Shown here one piece after another: positions 5,678 through 11,902 of a stretch of DNA of 11,902 nt. The notes under the pieces were generated by a model. That model had not been told where the DNA came from, searched no databases, and worked only from the letters and a program-made list of their open reading frames with translations. This DNA comes from Alphaproteobacteria bacterium. GTDB taxonomy: Bacteria > Pseudomonadota > Alphaproteobacteria > Elsterales > Elsteraceae. The translations under genes were made by a program, and so were the position numbers. The stretch's first letter is position 1; every line of letters begins with the position of its first letter. The DNA is taken from assembly GCA_013297545.1 (NCBI GenBank), contig JAAFHH010000053.1:1-11902 (forward strand), read 5' to 3'.

Positions 5678-7255
5678 GTGCACAGCGCAGCAACCAGGAT
5701 TGACGGCACAGTCGCACCGCTGCGGCTGCCACGGCTGCTGACGGTAGCGCTGATCCTGCTGCCGATGCTGTGGGCGATCGGGCACCTGTTGCCGCCGCTC
5801 AACCATGACGCCGCAGCGCTGCTGGCGTTCAGCCGGCGCATGCTGGCCGGTGAGCGGCTCTACGCCGATCTAATCGACTTGAACCCGCCGATGGCGTTCT
5901 GGCTCAACCTGCCGGCCCTCTGGCTCGCAGATGTCACCGGTTGGTCTGAGCCCGCGATGTTCCAGGCAACCGTGCTGGCGGCGGTCGCACTGTCCTGCTG
6001 GCTCGGCCGCACGGCGGCGACACCGCTGGTGCCGGACACCGGTCCGATTGTCGGTGTGCTGGTGCCCTCGCTCACCTTGTTCGCGCTGCTGGTGCTGCCA
6101 GCGCACAGCTTTGGTCAGCGCGACCATCTGGTGCTGGTGTTCGCCCTGCCCTACGTCGTGCTGACTGCCGGACGCTTACAGGGCGAGCGCTACGCCACTC
6201 GGCTTGCGCTCGCCATCGGCGCCTTTGCGGCCATTGGCCTTTCGCTCAAGCCCTACTTTCTGGTGTTGCCGGTGCTGCTGGAGCTCTTGGTGCTGGCCCG
6301 GCGCGGCTGGGATCAGGCGTGGCACCCAACCCCGATTGCCATCCTGCTGGCGCTGATCGTCTACCTCGGCACCGTGCTGATCGGCATGCCCGAATACCTC
6401 GGCTTCGTCGTGCCGTTGGTGCAGAATCACTACCAGTCGCTCTCGATGGCGGCGTTGCCCGCCCTGCTGGTCGGCGATCAGATCCCGATGCTGGTGGTCG
6501 GCATGGTGGTGTGTACGCTGCTCGCTCGGCGCGCGGTGCCGTTCGCGGTGCTGGCACCGGCCGTGATCACCGTGCTCGCCTTCACGGTGAGTGGCCTGCT
6601 GCAGGCCAAGGGCTGGGACTACCACTTTGTGTCCGCACGCGGGGCACTCGCGATCTTGGTTGGCCTCACCCTCGGTGCCCTAATCGAGCGGGTGATCGAC
6701 CACCGGCGGACCAGCAATGGCGCCCCTGCGGCGATCTCGGCGATGGTGGTGGCCCTGGTCTGGCTGATGTCCGGGGCGCTCAGCCCGCCGTTTGCCGCCC
6801 AAAGCCGGTTTGCCACCAGTGTCGCCGGCCGCCTGAGTGAGGTTATCCGCATCCATGCCCCGGGCGGCCATGTGCTGTGGCTCTCCAGCTCGATCTACCC
6901 GCAGTACCCAGCGCTCAACCACGGTGGTGCGACCTCGGCGATGCGGTGGATGAGCCTGTGGCTGCTGCCCGCCCTCTATGGCCGCGACACGCCGGTCGAT
7001 GGCCGCTTGGTGCCGAACCCGCCGGAGGCGATGGGCCTCGCCGAAAACCTGTTGTTTCGCTCGATCGGCGATGATCTGGTCCGCCGCCAACCCGCCTTGA
7101 TCATCGTGCAGGACGCCACGCGCGAGGGCGGCTTCCAGGGCAAAGCGTTCGACTACCTCGACTATTTCCGCCGCAATCCGCGCTTTGCCGCGGAGTGGCG
7201 TCAGTACCGGCCGCTGGTGGAGATCGACGGCATCCGCGTCTACCGGCGCAATTAA
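5678..7255 (+). CDS. Integral membrane protein, GT-C-like glycosyltransferase candidate
   Basis: A 525-residue protein with about ten to eleven hydrophobic helices over residues 19-365 and a soluble C-terminal part of about 150 residues. The first extra-membrane loop carries NHDAAALLAFSRRMLAGE and YADLIDLNPPMAFW (D44, D64, D67, P70-P71). This acidic loop after helix 1 is characteristic of GT-C enzymes (ArnT, PMT, GT39/GT83 relatives), where an Asp activates the acceptor or binds the lipid-linked donor. FGQRDHLVL and GLSLKPYFLVLP are further conserved-looking blocks. Such enzymes transfer sugars from polyprenyl phosphate outside the inner membrane. The GTG start has AGGA nine bases upstream. 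It is divergent from the cupin-GT2 operon and only 39 bases ahead of the spermidine-synthase-like gene. The fold is likely; donor and acceptor are unknown, though a lipid-linked sugar from the neighbouring operon is an obvious candidate. Confidence 0.72.
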   Translation: MHSAATRIDGTVAPLRLPRLLTVALILLPMLWAIGHLLPPLNHDAAALLAFSRRMLAGERLYADLIDLNPPMAFWLNLPALWLADVTGWSEPAMFQATVLAAVALSCWLGRTAATPLVPDTGPIVGVLVPSLTLFALLVLPAHSFGQRDHLVLVFALPYVVLTAGRLQGERYATRLALAIGAFAAIGLSLKPYFLVLPVLLELLVLARRGWDQAWHPTPIAILLALIVYLGTVLIGMPEYLGFVVPLVQNHYQSLSMAALPALLVGDQIPMLVVGMVVCTLLARRAVPFAVLAPAVITVLAFTVSGLLQAKGWDYHFVSARGALAILVGLTLGALIERVIDHRRTSNGAPAAISAMVVALVWLMSGALSPPFAAQSRFATSVAGRLSEVIRIHAPGGHVLWLSSSIYPQYPALNHGGATSAMRWMSLWLLPALYGRDTPVDGRLVPNPPEAMGLAENLLFRSIGDDLVRRQPALIIVQDATREGGFQGKAFDYLDYFRRNPRFAAEWRQYRPLVEIDGIRVYRRN

Positions 7256-7294
7256 GCTCACGGCTGCCCGGTCCGGGCCGAAGGAAACACCGAC

Positions 7295-9805
7295 ATGGTT
7301 CAGAGTACCGCACAACAGCCATCCGCTGATCGCACCGGCGAGCGTCACTTGCAGTCTCGCGCCGCGACTCGGGCGTTCATGGCGGTGGTGTTCCTGTCGG
7401 GGTTTTCGGCGCTTGCCTACCAGATCGTCTGGGAACGCCTGTTCGTCACACTGTTTGGCATCGACTTTTACTGCATCAGCGCGATCACGACGGGCTTTTT
7501 GGCCGGGCTTGGCCTTGGCGCGCACTGGTTTGGCCGCTTGGCGGACCGGCTGCAGCAGATGCCCGCGCTGCGCCTCTATGGCTGGCTCGAAATTGGCGTT
7601 GGGGTCTTTGGCCTCGCGTCCCTGTTCGGCATTCCCCTGCTCTACCAACCGGCCGTCGCCCTGCAGGGGTTGATCGCGAACCCCTGGCTCTATTTCGTGA
7701 CCAGCTTTGTGATTGTGTTCCTGGTGACCTTCGTGCCGACCGCGCTGATGGGCGGCACGCTGCCGGTGATGGTGAAGCACCTCTATCGCACCGTGCCGAA
7801 CACCGGCCAGGCGATCGGCCAGTTCTATGCTGCCAACACCTTCGGCGCCGTGCTGGGCGCGGTTGCGACCGTGTTCCTGGCGATCAGCCTGATTTCGGTG
7901 GATGGCACGATCATGCTCGCGGCCGGCATCAACCTGGTGATCGGGGTCTACGCGCTCTGGCGGTCCGCCAAGACGGCCGTGCCGCAGCGGGTGTTGCAGC
8001 AGGCCGAAGAACCGCAATCGACCGCACTCGCCCTGCCCGCCGGGGCCGGCAAGCCGCTGCTGTGGCTCTATGGCCTCTCGAGCTTCTTAGCGCTCGGCTA
8101 CCAGTTGGTCTGGTACCGGCTCGCCTCGCTCTCGGGGTGGGAGGCGATGCCTGGCCTGTTCGGCTGGGTGCTGGGCTTTTATCTGCTCGGCATCGTGCTG
8201 GGCTCGATGCTGTTCGCTAAGCTCGCGCGGTTTGCCGAACGCCACGGCATCGGCCTGTTCGCAGGCCTGCAGTTCGCGACCGCAGCTGTCGCCGTGATCA
8301 GCCTGGTACTGTTTCGCGAGATCGGGTTGCAGGGCGACAATATCGCCTACAACCACGTGATCTACCTGTTCCGCGGCGTCGCCGACCACCTGGCAGCCGG
8401 CACGGCGATGAGCGCTGGGCTGACCGACATCCTCACCCGGTTTGCCGACCTGGTGCTGTGGAGCCTGCGCTTTGCCATCCTGATCACCCTACCGATGCTG
8501 ATCCAAGGCATGTGCTTCCCGCTGGTCTCGCGCCTGTGCATGACCAGCTATGGCAGCAGTGGCCGCCAGATCGGCTGGGTCTACTTGGTGTCGATCTTCG
8601 GGTCGGTCGCCGGCACCTTCCTGATGGGCTTTGTCATCATGCCGGTGATCGGCTTGCACGCGGCGTTCCTGCTGCTGACCGTGCTCGGCATCGGCGGTGG
8701 CGTGGTTGCCTGGGGGCTGCAGCGCCGCTTCGTCGTGCGTCCGCCGCACCAGCGGGCACTCGCCGCCACCGCCGTGATCGCGATCGCAAGCCTGGCGGCC
8801 ATCACCTTGCTACCGAGCAATCTTTATCGCTGGGTGCTCAACCGCAACGTCACCTCGGTGGTCGAGGGCATCACGGGTGCTGCCTATGTTGAAGAAACGC
8901 GGTTGCCGAATGGCCAAATCGAAGCGGCGATCTGGTTGAACGATGTCCGCCACGGTGCGTTCGCGCCGACCATCGACAGCTACGACTACATCATGATGTC
9001 AGCCGCCGTGAACCTGCACCGCAACCCATCGCGTGCGTTGGTGATCGGCATTGGTAACGGCACCATGCTGGCAGCCTTGGCCCAGCACCGGGAAATGCGC
9101 CAGATCGACGTGGCAGAAATCAGCCGGGAACTGGTGCCGGCACTGCTCGCCCGGCCAGAGTTCCCACTGATCCACCGGGTGCTGACCGATCCGCGCGTGG
9201 CGATCAGCTTGACCGATGGGCGGATGTTCTTGAACCGCACCACCGAGACCTACGACATCATCGCAACCGCGCCGTTCTTTGCCTGGCACAACTACGCCGG
9301 ATATCTCTACAGCGTGGAGATGTTCCAGGCGATCCGCTCGCGCCTCAACCCCGGCGGGGTGTTCTGTACCCTCAACGATCACTGGTACAGCCCGGAAATG
9401 CGCATGACCCAGATGCGCAGCTTCGCAACCGTGTTCCCGCATTTCTACACGATCACCGACCGCCAGATCCTGTGCGGCTCACCCGATCCGCTGCCGCTGG
9501 ACGCCAAGCGCATCGCCGCCAGCTGGCAGCTGAACCAAGATTGGCTGCGCGCACCGCCGGGCCAAGACCGGCGCTATGACTTGACCACGCCGGGCGCCTT
9601 CTTGACGCACCTGCGGGCTGACGAGCGGGCGTTCCCGGATCTGGCTGCGTTCCCGCTCAACCGCGATTTCGAGCCGCGCTCAGAATTCTGGCTGTTCCAG
9701 GGTGCCAAGCTCGACCGCACAACGCGCGACATCGCCCGCGGCCCCCTGCGCCGCACCCACTACTTCGACCGCGATCGCGCACAGGCGTTTGTCGGGGGGA
9801 TGTAG
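7295..9805 (+). CDS. Membrane-fused spermidine-synthase-like protein with a degenerate active site
   Basis: An 836-residue protein with two tandem membrane modules (about residues 29-240 and 258-520) followed by a spermidine-synthase-like Rossmann domain (about 530-790). The membrane modules are an internal duplication: SALAYQIVWERL (Y42, W46) aligns with LALGYQLVWYRL (Y269, W273). In the soluble domain the cofactor loop is GIGNGT (585-590) instead of GGGDG, the ribose-binding Glu remains in DVAEIS (E608), and the DGR motif is intact (641-643). The catalytic Asp of the YDxIIxD motif is replaced: YDIIATAPFF puts Ala659 there. Aminopropyl transfer by the standard mechanism therefore looks unlikely. 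Fused SpeE-like membrane proteins are widespread and mostly uncharacterised. The ATG has AAGGAA about eight bases upstream and probably shares a transcript with the GT-C gene. Function is unknown; binding of an amine or SAM-type ligand is conceivable. Confidence 0.8.
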   Translation: MVQSTAQQPSADRTGERHLQSRAATRAFMAVVFLSGFSALAYQIVWERLFVTLFGIDFYCISAITTGFLAGLGLGAHWFGRLADRLQQMPALRLYGWLEIGVGVFGLASLFGIPLLYQPAVALQGLIANPWLYFVTSFVIVFLVTFVPTALMGGTLPVMVKHLYRTVPNTGQAIGQFYAANTFGAVLGAVATVFLAISLISVDGTIMLAAGINLVIGVYALWRSAKTAVPQRVLQQAEEPQSTALALPAGAGKPLLWLYGLSSFLALGYQLVWYRLASLSGWEAMPGLFGWVLGFYLLGIVLGSMLFAKLARFAERHGIGLFAGLQFATAAVAVISLVLFREIGLQGDNIAYNHVIYLFRGVADHLAAGTAMSAGLTDILTRFADLVLWSLRFAILITLPMLIQGMCFPLVSRLCMTSYGSSGRQIGWVYLVSIFGSVAGTFLMGFVIMPVIGLHAAFLLLTVLGIGGGVVAWGLQRRFVVRPPHQRALAATAVIAIASLAAITLLPSNLYRWVLNRNVTSVVEGITGAAYVEETRLPNGQIEAAIWLNDVRHGAFAPTIDSYDYIMMSAAVNLHRNPSRALVIGIGNGTMLAALAQHREMRQIDVAEISRELVPALLARPEFPLIHRVLTDPRVAISLTDGRMFLNRTTETYDIIATAPFFAWHNYAGYLYSVEMFQAIRSRLNPGGVFCTLNDHWYSPEMRMTQMRSFATVFPHFYTITDRQILCGSPDPLPLDAKRIAASWQLNQDWLRAPPGQDRRYDLTTPGAFLTHLRADERAFPDLAAFPLNRDFEPRSEFWLFQGAKLDRTTRDIARGPLRRTHYFDRDRAQAFVGGM

Positions 9806-9814
9806 CCCCCCCCC
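9794..9814. terminator. G6/C9 hairpin between convergent genes, possible bidirectional terminator
   Basis: Six G (9794-9799) and nine C (9806-9814) can pair around the loop ATGTAG, which contains the stop codon of the spermidine-synthase-like gene. It occupies the ten-base gap before the end of ribA on the other strand. There is no T tract on either side, so it is not a classic intrinsic terminator; it may only block read-through. Confidence 0.3.
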
Positions 9815-9815
9815 T

Positions 9816-10898
9816 CTACAGCATATGCCCGGAGCGTTCGCGCTTGGCGTCCAGGTAGGCTTGGTTGTGCTGGTTCGCCACCATCCGGTGGGGCACGTGT
9901 TCGCTCACGGTGATGCCGTGGCGGGTGAGTTCGGACAGCTTTTCCGGGTTGTTGGTCATCAAGCGCACGGCGCCGAAGCCGAGGTCGCGCAGCATGGCAG
10001 CCGCGATGCCGAAGTCGCGCTCATCGGCGAGGAACCCCAGCTGGAGGTTCGCTTCCACCGTGTCGACGCCAGTGTCCTGGATCCGGTAGGCCCGCAGCTT
10101 GTTGGCGATGCCGATGCCGCGGCCTTCTTGATTGAGGTACAGCACCACGCCACCGCCGGCCTCTGCCATCGCGGCGATGGCACCTTGCAGCTGGTCGCCG
10201 CAATCGCAGCGCAATGAGCCCAGCACATCGCCGGTGATGCATGAGGAATGCAGGCGCGTCAGCACCGGCAGTGCGGGGTCAGGCGAGCCGATCACGATCG
10301 CCAAGTGTTCATCATCGCCATCGGCCGGCCGGAACGCGACGATGCGGCAATCCTCGACGGCTTTGACCGGCACCCGCGCTTCGGAGACGCGCGTCAAGCC
10401 TTCGACCAGCGCCGGCTTGAAGCCGAACACGGTTGCAGTCTCAAGGCTGAGCAGCGCTTCGGTGCGCGCGAGTACCGCTGGGTCACCAGCCACCGTGGCG
10501 ACCAGAGCGACTGGCAGCAGGCGCGCGTGCTTGACGAGCGCCACGGCTGCAAGATCAAGGGCGGAGGCGGCGGTGTGCGGGCCAGTCGGCTCTTCGGCTT
10601 TGGCGTTTAGCCACTGGGCCGACGCACGGTCCGGCACCGGCAGCACGCGGGCGTCAGAACCCGCGACCAGGTGCAAGCGCCCACCAAGGCGGCGCATCGC
10701 TTGCAGACCGGTCTCAGTGATGGTTTCGGCCGGCAGCACCAGGGCGGCAAACAGGCCTTCGGTGATCAGCACCGGGACTGAGCGGCGCAGATCGCTAATC
10801 GCGCGCTCAACCGCGCGAACAATGGATGGGGACGGAGCAGCGTCTAGCAGTCGGATCGCAAGCGAGGACACAGGGGGAGGCTCCACAGTCATAGTCAT
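9816..10898 (-). CDS. ribA: GTP cyclohydrolase II with a degenerate DHBP-synthase-like N-terminal domain
   Basis: GTP cyclohydrolase II opens GTP to 2,5-diamino-6-ribosylamino-4(3H)-pyrimidinone 5'-phosphate, formate and pyrophosphate, the first step of riboflavin synthesis. The C-terminal half (from about residue 170 of 360) is complete: zinc ligands C220, C231 and C233 in SSCITGDVLGSLRCDCGDQ, the loop YLNQEGRGIGIANK, and TVEANLQLGF, RLMTNNPEK and EHVPHRMVANQHN at the end. The N-terminal half aligns loosely with RibB (VERAISDLRRSVPVLI, LPAETITETGLQAM), but the acidic DDEDRENEGD catalytic loop is gone, so it cannot make DHBP. A separate RibB is expected elsewhere. I start at the ATG at 10898 (MTMTVEPPP); longer readings add unrelated sequence. 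No clear Shine-Dalgarno is visible, and there is no FMN riboswitch upstream. It converges on the spermidine-synthase-like gene. Confidence 0.93.
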   Translation of the reverse strand: MTMTVEPPPVSSLAIRLLDAAPSPSIVRAVERAISDLRRSVPVLITEGLFAALVLPAETITETGLQAMRRLGGRLHLVAGSDARVLPVPDRASAQWLNAKAEEPTGPHTAASALDLAAVALVKHARLLPVALVATVAGDPAVLARTEALLSLETATVFGFKPALVEGLTRVSEARVPVKAVEDCRIVAFRPADGDDEHLAIVIGSPDPALPVLTRLHSSCITGDVLGSLRCDCGDQLQGAIAAMAEAGGGVVLYLNQEGRGIGIANKLRAYRIQDTGVDTVEANLQLGFLADERDFGIAAAMLRDLGFGAVRLMTNNPEKLSELTRHGITVSEHVPHRMVANQHNQAYLDAKRERSGHML

Positions 10899-10953
10899 GT
10901 CAGATCTACGCACGCGCTGATCCAGTGGATGCAACGCGCGCGTCGACACCATC

Positions 10954-10981
10954 AATGTCGCGCCGCCGGGGCGACTGACAA
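10954..10981 (-). promoter_or_regulatory. Weak candidate promoter for ribA
   Basis: On the minus strand TTGTCA (10981-10976, five of six -35 matches) is followed by a 16-base spacer and GACATT (10959-10954, three of six -10 matches). It would give a leader of about 50 bases before the chosen ribA start. It lies in the 151-base spacer between ribA and the ABM gene; the rest of that spacer shows no other recognisable element. Confidence 0.2.
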
Positions 10982-11049
10982 GGCTTACCCACACTTTTCT
11001 TGTGCACACCACCCCTGCGCCAAAAATCGCCTGCGTGATCGTGCTCCGG

Positions 11050-11403
11050 TCACAATTCGGTGTCGTGAGTGGCACGGCTATCTGGTGGCGCTTGGTCCCG
11101 CTCGGTCAGACCATAGTCTCGCAGCACGTGCGCGACCCTGAGGCGGTAGTCCTTGAACACCTCGGTCCGCCCGGCGATCTGGGCCAGGCGGTGGTCCGGG
11201 TGGCTGCGCCAGCGCTGGACCGCCGCCTCGTCGCGCCAAAACGAGAGCGACAGCATCTTGCCCGGTGTCGTCAGGCTCTCGAACCGCTCGACCGAGATAA
11301 AGCCGTCGTGGCGCTCAAGCTCGGCACGCAGGTCGGCCGCAAGCCCGAGGTAGCGCTCACGCGCGCCCTCAGCCGGCTCGACTTCGAAAATGATCGCGAT
11401 CAT
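11050..11403 (-). CDS. Antibiotic biosynthesis monooxygenase (ABM) domain protein
   Basis: A 117-residue small cytosolic protein of the ABM/dimeric alpha-beta barrel superfamily. It has the typical run: an initial beta strand MIAIIFEVEP, a helix carrying YLGLAADLRAELERHDGFIS, the strand ERFESL, the strand MLSLSFWRDEAAVQRWR and the helix HPDHRLAQIAGR. The core is about 95 residues with a polar tail of about 20. Members include heme-degrading monooxygenases, quinone-forming monooxygenases and many proteins of unknown role. No heme- or flavin-ligand motif specific to a known subgroup can be named here. Its ATG overlaps the stop of the upstream NIPSNAP gene (ATGA, 11400-11403), so the two are translationally coupled and may act together, perhaps as a mixed dimer. 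Family is confident; substrate unknown. Confidence 0.87.
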   Translation of the reverse strand: MIAIIFEVEPAEGARERYLGLAADLRAELERHDGFISVERFESLTTPGKMLSLSFWRDEAAVQRWRSHPDHRLAQIAGRTEVFKDYRLRVAHVLRDYGLTERDQAPPDSRATHDTEL

Positions 11404-11729
11404 CGGCGCACCAGCGGGCTGTGCGGGGCTGAGGCACGTTTCAAAAACACGCGGTCCTCCCGTTGGATGAAACGCTCTTTGCGGGCGAAGGCGAATGCGG
11501 CTTGCGCGCCGGCATCCTCGGTCAGGCGGGCCCGGTAGGCCTCATAGGCTGCCAGGCTTTCCACCGTATAGACGCCGTAAGCCGTGGTCGCCGAGCCCTC
11601 GTGCGGCGCGAAATAGCCGATCAGATCAACGCCGCAGCGCGGGATGATTTCGCCCCACATCTGGGCATAGGTCACGAACTGATCGCGTGCGTGGGCGTCG
11701 ATCTGGTAGCGGATGAAACAGGTGATCAT
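11400..11729 (-). CDS. NIPSNAP-family protein
   Basis: A 109-residue small protein of the NIPSNAP family, which shares the ferredoxin-like dimeric barrel fold with ABM proteins. Typical features are the first strand MITCFIRYQID, the helix RDQFVTYAQMWGEIIPRCG, the strand DLIGYFAPHEG, then TTAYGVYTVESLAAYEAYRARL and the terminal REDRVFLK. Bacterial NIPSNAP proteins are about 100-110 residues and largely uncharacterised. The ATG at 11727-11729 has a good Shine-Dalgarno (GGAG, bases 11738-11741) eight bases upstream. It is the first gene of a two-gene unit with the overlapping ABM gene, 82 bases after the preceding minus-strand gene. An enzymatic role such as a small monooxygenase or isomerase is possible but not shown. 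Confidence 0.85.
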   Translation of the reverse strand: MITCFIRYQIDAHARDQFVTYAQMWGEIIPRCGVDLIGYFAPHEGSATTAYGVYTVESLAAYEAYRARLTEDAGAQAAFAFARKERFIQREDRVFLKRASAPHSPLVRR

Positions 11730-11788
11730 GGGGTCAGCTCCGTCGATGTGAGGAGCCGAGAGCTTAGCCGGCGACCGGGCAGCGATGG

Positions 11789-11804
11789 TTCGATGCCGAT
11801 CGAA
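11789..11804. repeat. Perfect inverted repeat TTCGAT-N4-ATCGAA
   Basis: Two six-base arms around GCCG lie between the end of the right-edge gene and the NIPSNAP start, about 60 bases upstream of the latter. It could be an operator for the NIPSNAP-ABM unit or a weak terminator hairpin for the upstream gene; no T tract follows in the minus-strand direction. Confidence 0.4.
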
Positions 11805-11811
11805 AGGTCAC

Positions 11812-11902
11812 CTAGTTGGTGCGCGGTGCCTGCAGGCGTTGGCGGTAGGTCTGCACCAGCGATTGGAACTGCTGCAGGTCCGCGACCCGGTTGTCGAGCG
11901 AG
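11812..11902 (-). CDS. 3' end of an unidentified gene (runs off the right edge)
   Basis: An open minus-strand frame enters from the right edge and ends at a TAG at 11812-11814, giving about 29 residues that include DLQQFQSLVQTYRQRLQ. The segment is Gln- and Leu-rich and would form an amphipathic or coiled-coil helix. Codon use resembles the neighbouring genes. No family can be named from so short a tail, and it could still be a chance open frame. Confidence 0.45.
   Translation of the reverse strand, partial: SLDNRVADLQQFQSLVQTYRQRLQAPRTN

Noticed and set aside
6680..8017. A 445-codon open frame on the minus strand opposite the GT-C and spermidine-synthase-like genes
   Set aside because: Its product is rich in His, Arg, Gln and Gly without domain or membrane pattern, as expected for the antisense frame of GC-rich coding DNA; both sense-strand genes have clear family motifs.
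10132..10920. A 262-codon open frame on the plus strand opposite ribA
   Set aside because: Ser/Arg/Ala-rich antisense shadow of a gene with conserved zinc and GTP-binding motifs.
10899..11049. Possible FMN riboswitch upstream of ribA
   Set aside because: None of the conserved RFN-element segments could be recognised in the 151-base spacer on the minus strand.
11035..11053. Imperfect hairpin GTGATCG/CGGTCAC at the end of the ABM gene as a terminator
   Set aside because: The stem is short, includes a G-T pair, and the nearest T run lies too far downstream on the minus strand for an intrinsic terminator.
10899..11075. Longer N-terminus for ribA starting at 11075 or 10952
   Set aside because: The added residues do not resemble the family, no Shine-Dalgarno precedes either start, and they overlap the likely promoter region.
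1471..11773. GCTTAGCC-like strings in three intergenic spacers (near 1473, 5633 and 11762)
   Set aside because: Orientation and spacing relative to the genes differ, and matches of this length are expected by chance among the spacers of a window this size.

Overview
The window is GC-rich, densely coded chromosomal DNA with no sign of phage, transposons, CRISPR or RNA genes. The best taxonomic clue is the GTP cyclohydrolase II, whose N-terminal half is a decayed DHBP-synthase-like domain; I associate that architecture with alphaproteobacteria. Together with the codon bias this suggests an alphaproteobacterium, possibly of the Rhodospirillales, but that placement is an inference.

Layout, left to right. 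(1) Bases 1-1399, minus strand: two overlapping small four-helix SMR/ArnE-type membrane proteins, followed by the start of pyrC (dihydroorotase), which runs off the left edge. (2) Bases 1589-2767, plus strand: a PLP sugar aminotransferase of the DegT/FdtB type. (3) Bases 2769-5469, minus strand: a tight four-gene operon, transcribed as FdtA/QdtA-like cupin ketoisomerase, SAM methyltransferase, ArnC/GtrB-type polyprenyl-phosphate glycosyltransferase and DedA-family membrane protein. It converges on the aminotransferase with one base between the stop codons. (4) Bases 5678-9805, plus strand, divergent from that operon: a GT-C-like integral membrane glycosyltransferase candidate and a large membrane-fused spermidine-synthase-like protein. 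(5) Bases 9816-10898, minus strand: ribA. (6) Bases 11050-11729, minus strand: an overlapping pair of small ferredoxin-like-fold genes (NIPSNAP and ABM monooxygenase). (7) Bases 11812-11902: the 3' end of an unidentified minus-strand gene.

The most interesting reading is that regions 1-4 form one envelope-glycan module. The cupin and aminotransferase are the pair that makes dTDP-3-amino-3,6-dideoxyhexoses. The methyltransferase could methylate the sugar, and the ArnC/GtrB-like enzyme could load it onto undecaprenyl phosphate. The SMR pair resembles the ArnE/ArnF flippase, the GT-C protein could transfer the sugar outside the inner membrane, and the DedA protein could recycle the lipid carrier. 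This parallels the Arn lipid A modification pathway but with a different sugar. Family assignments rest on motifs; the joint pathway is inference. No rmlA or rmlB is in view, so the dTDP-4-keto-6-deoxyglucose precursor must come from elsewhere.
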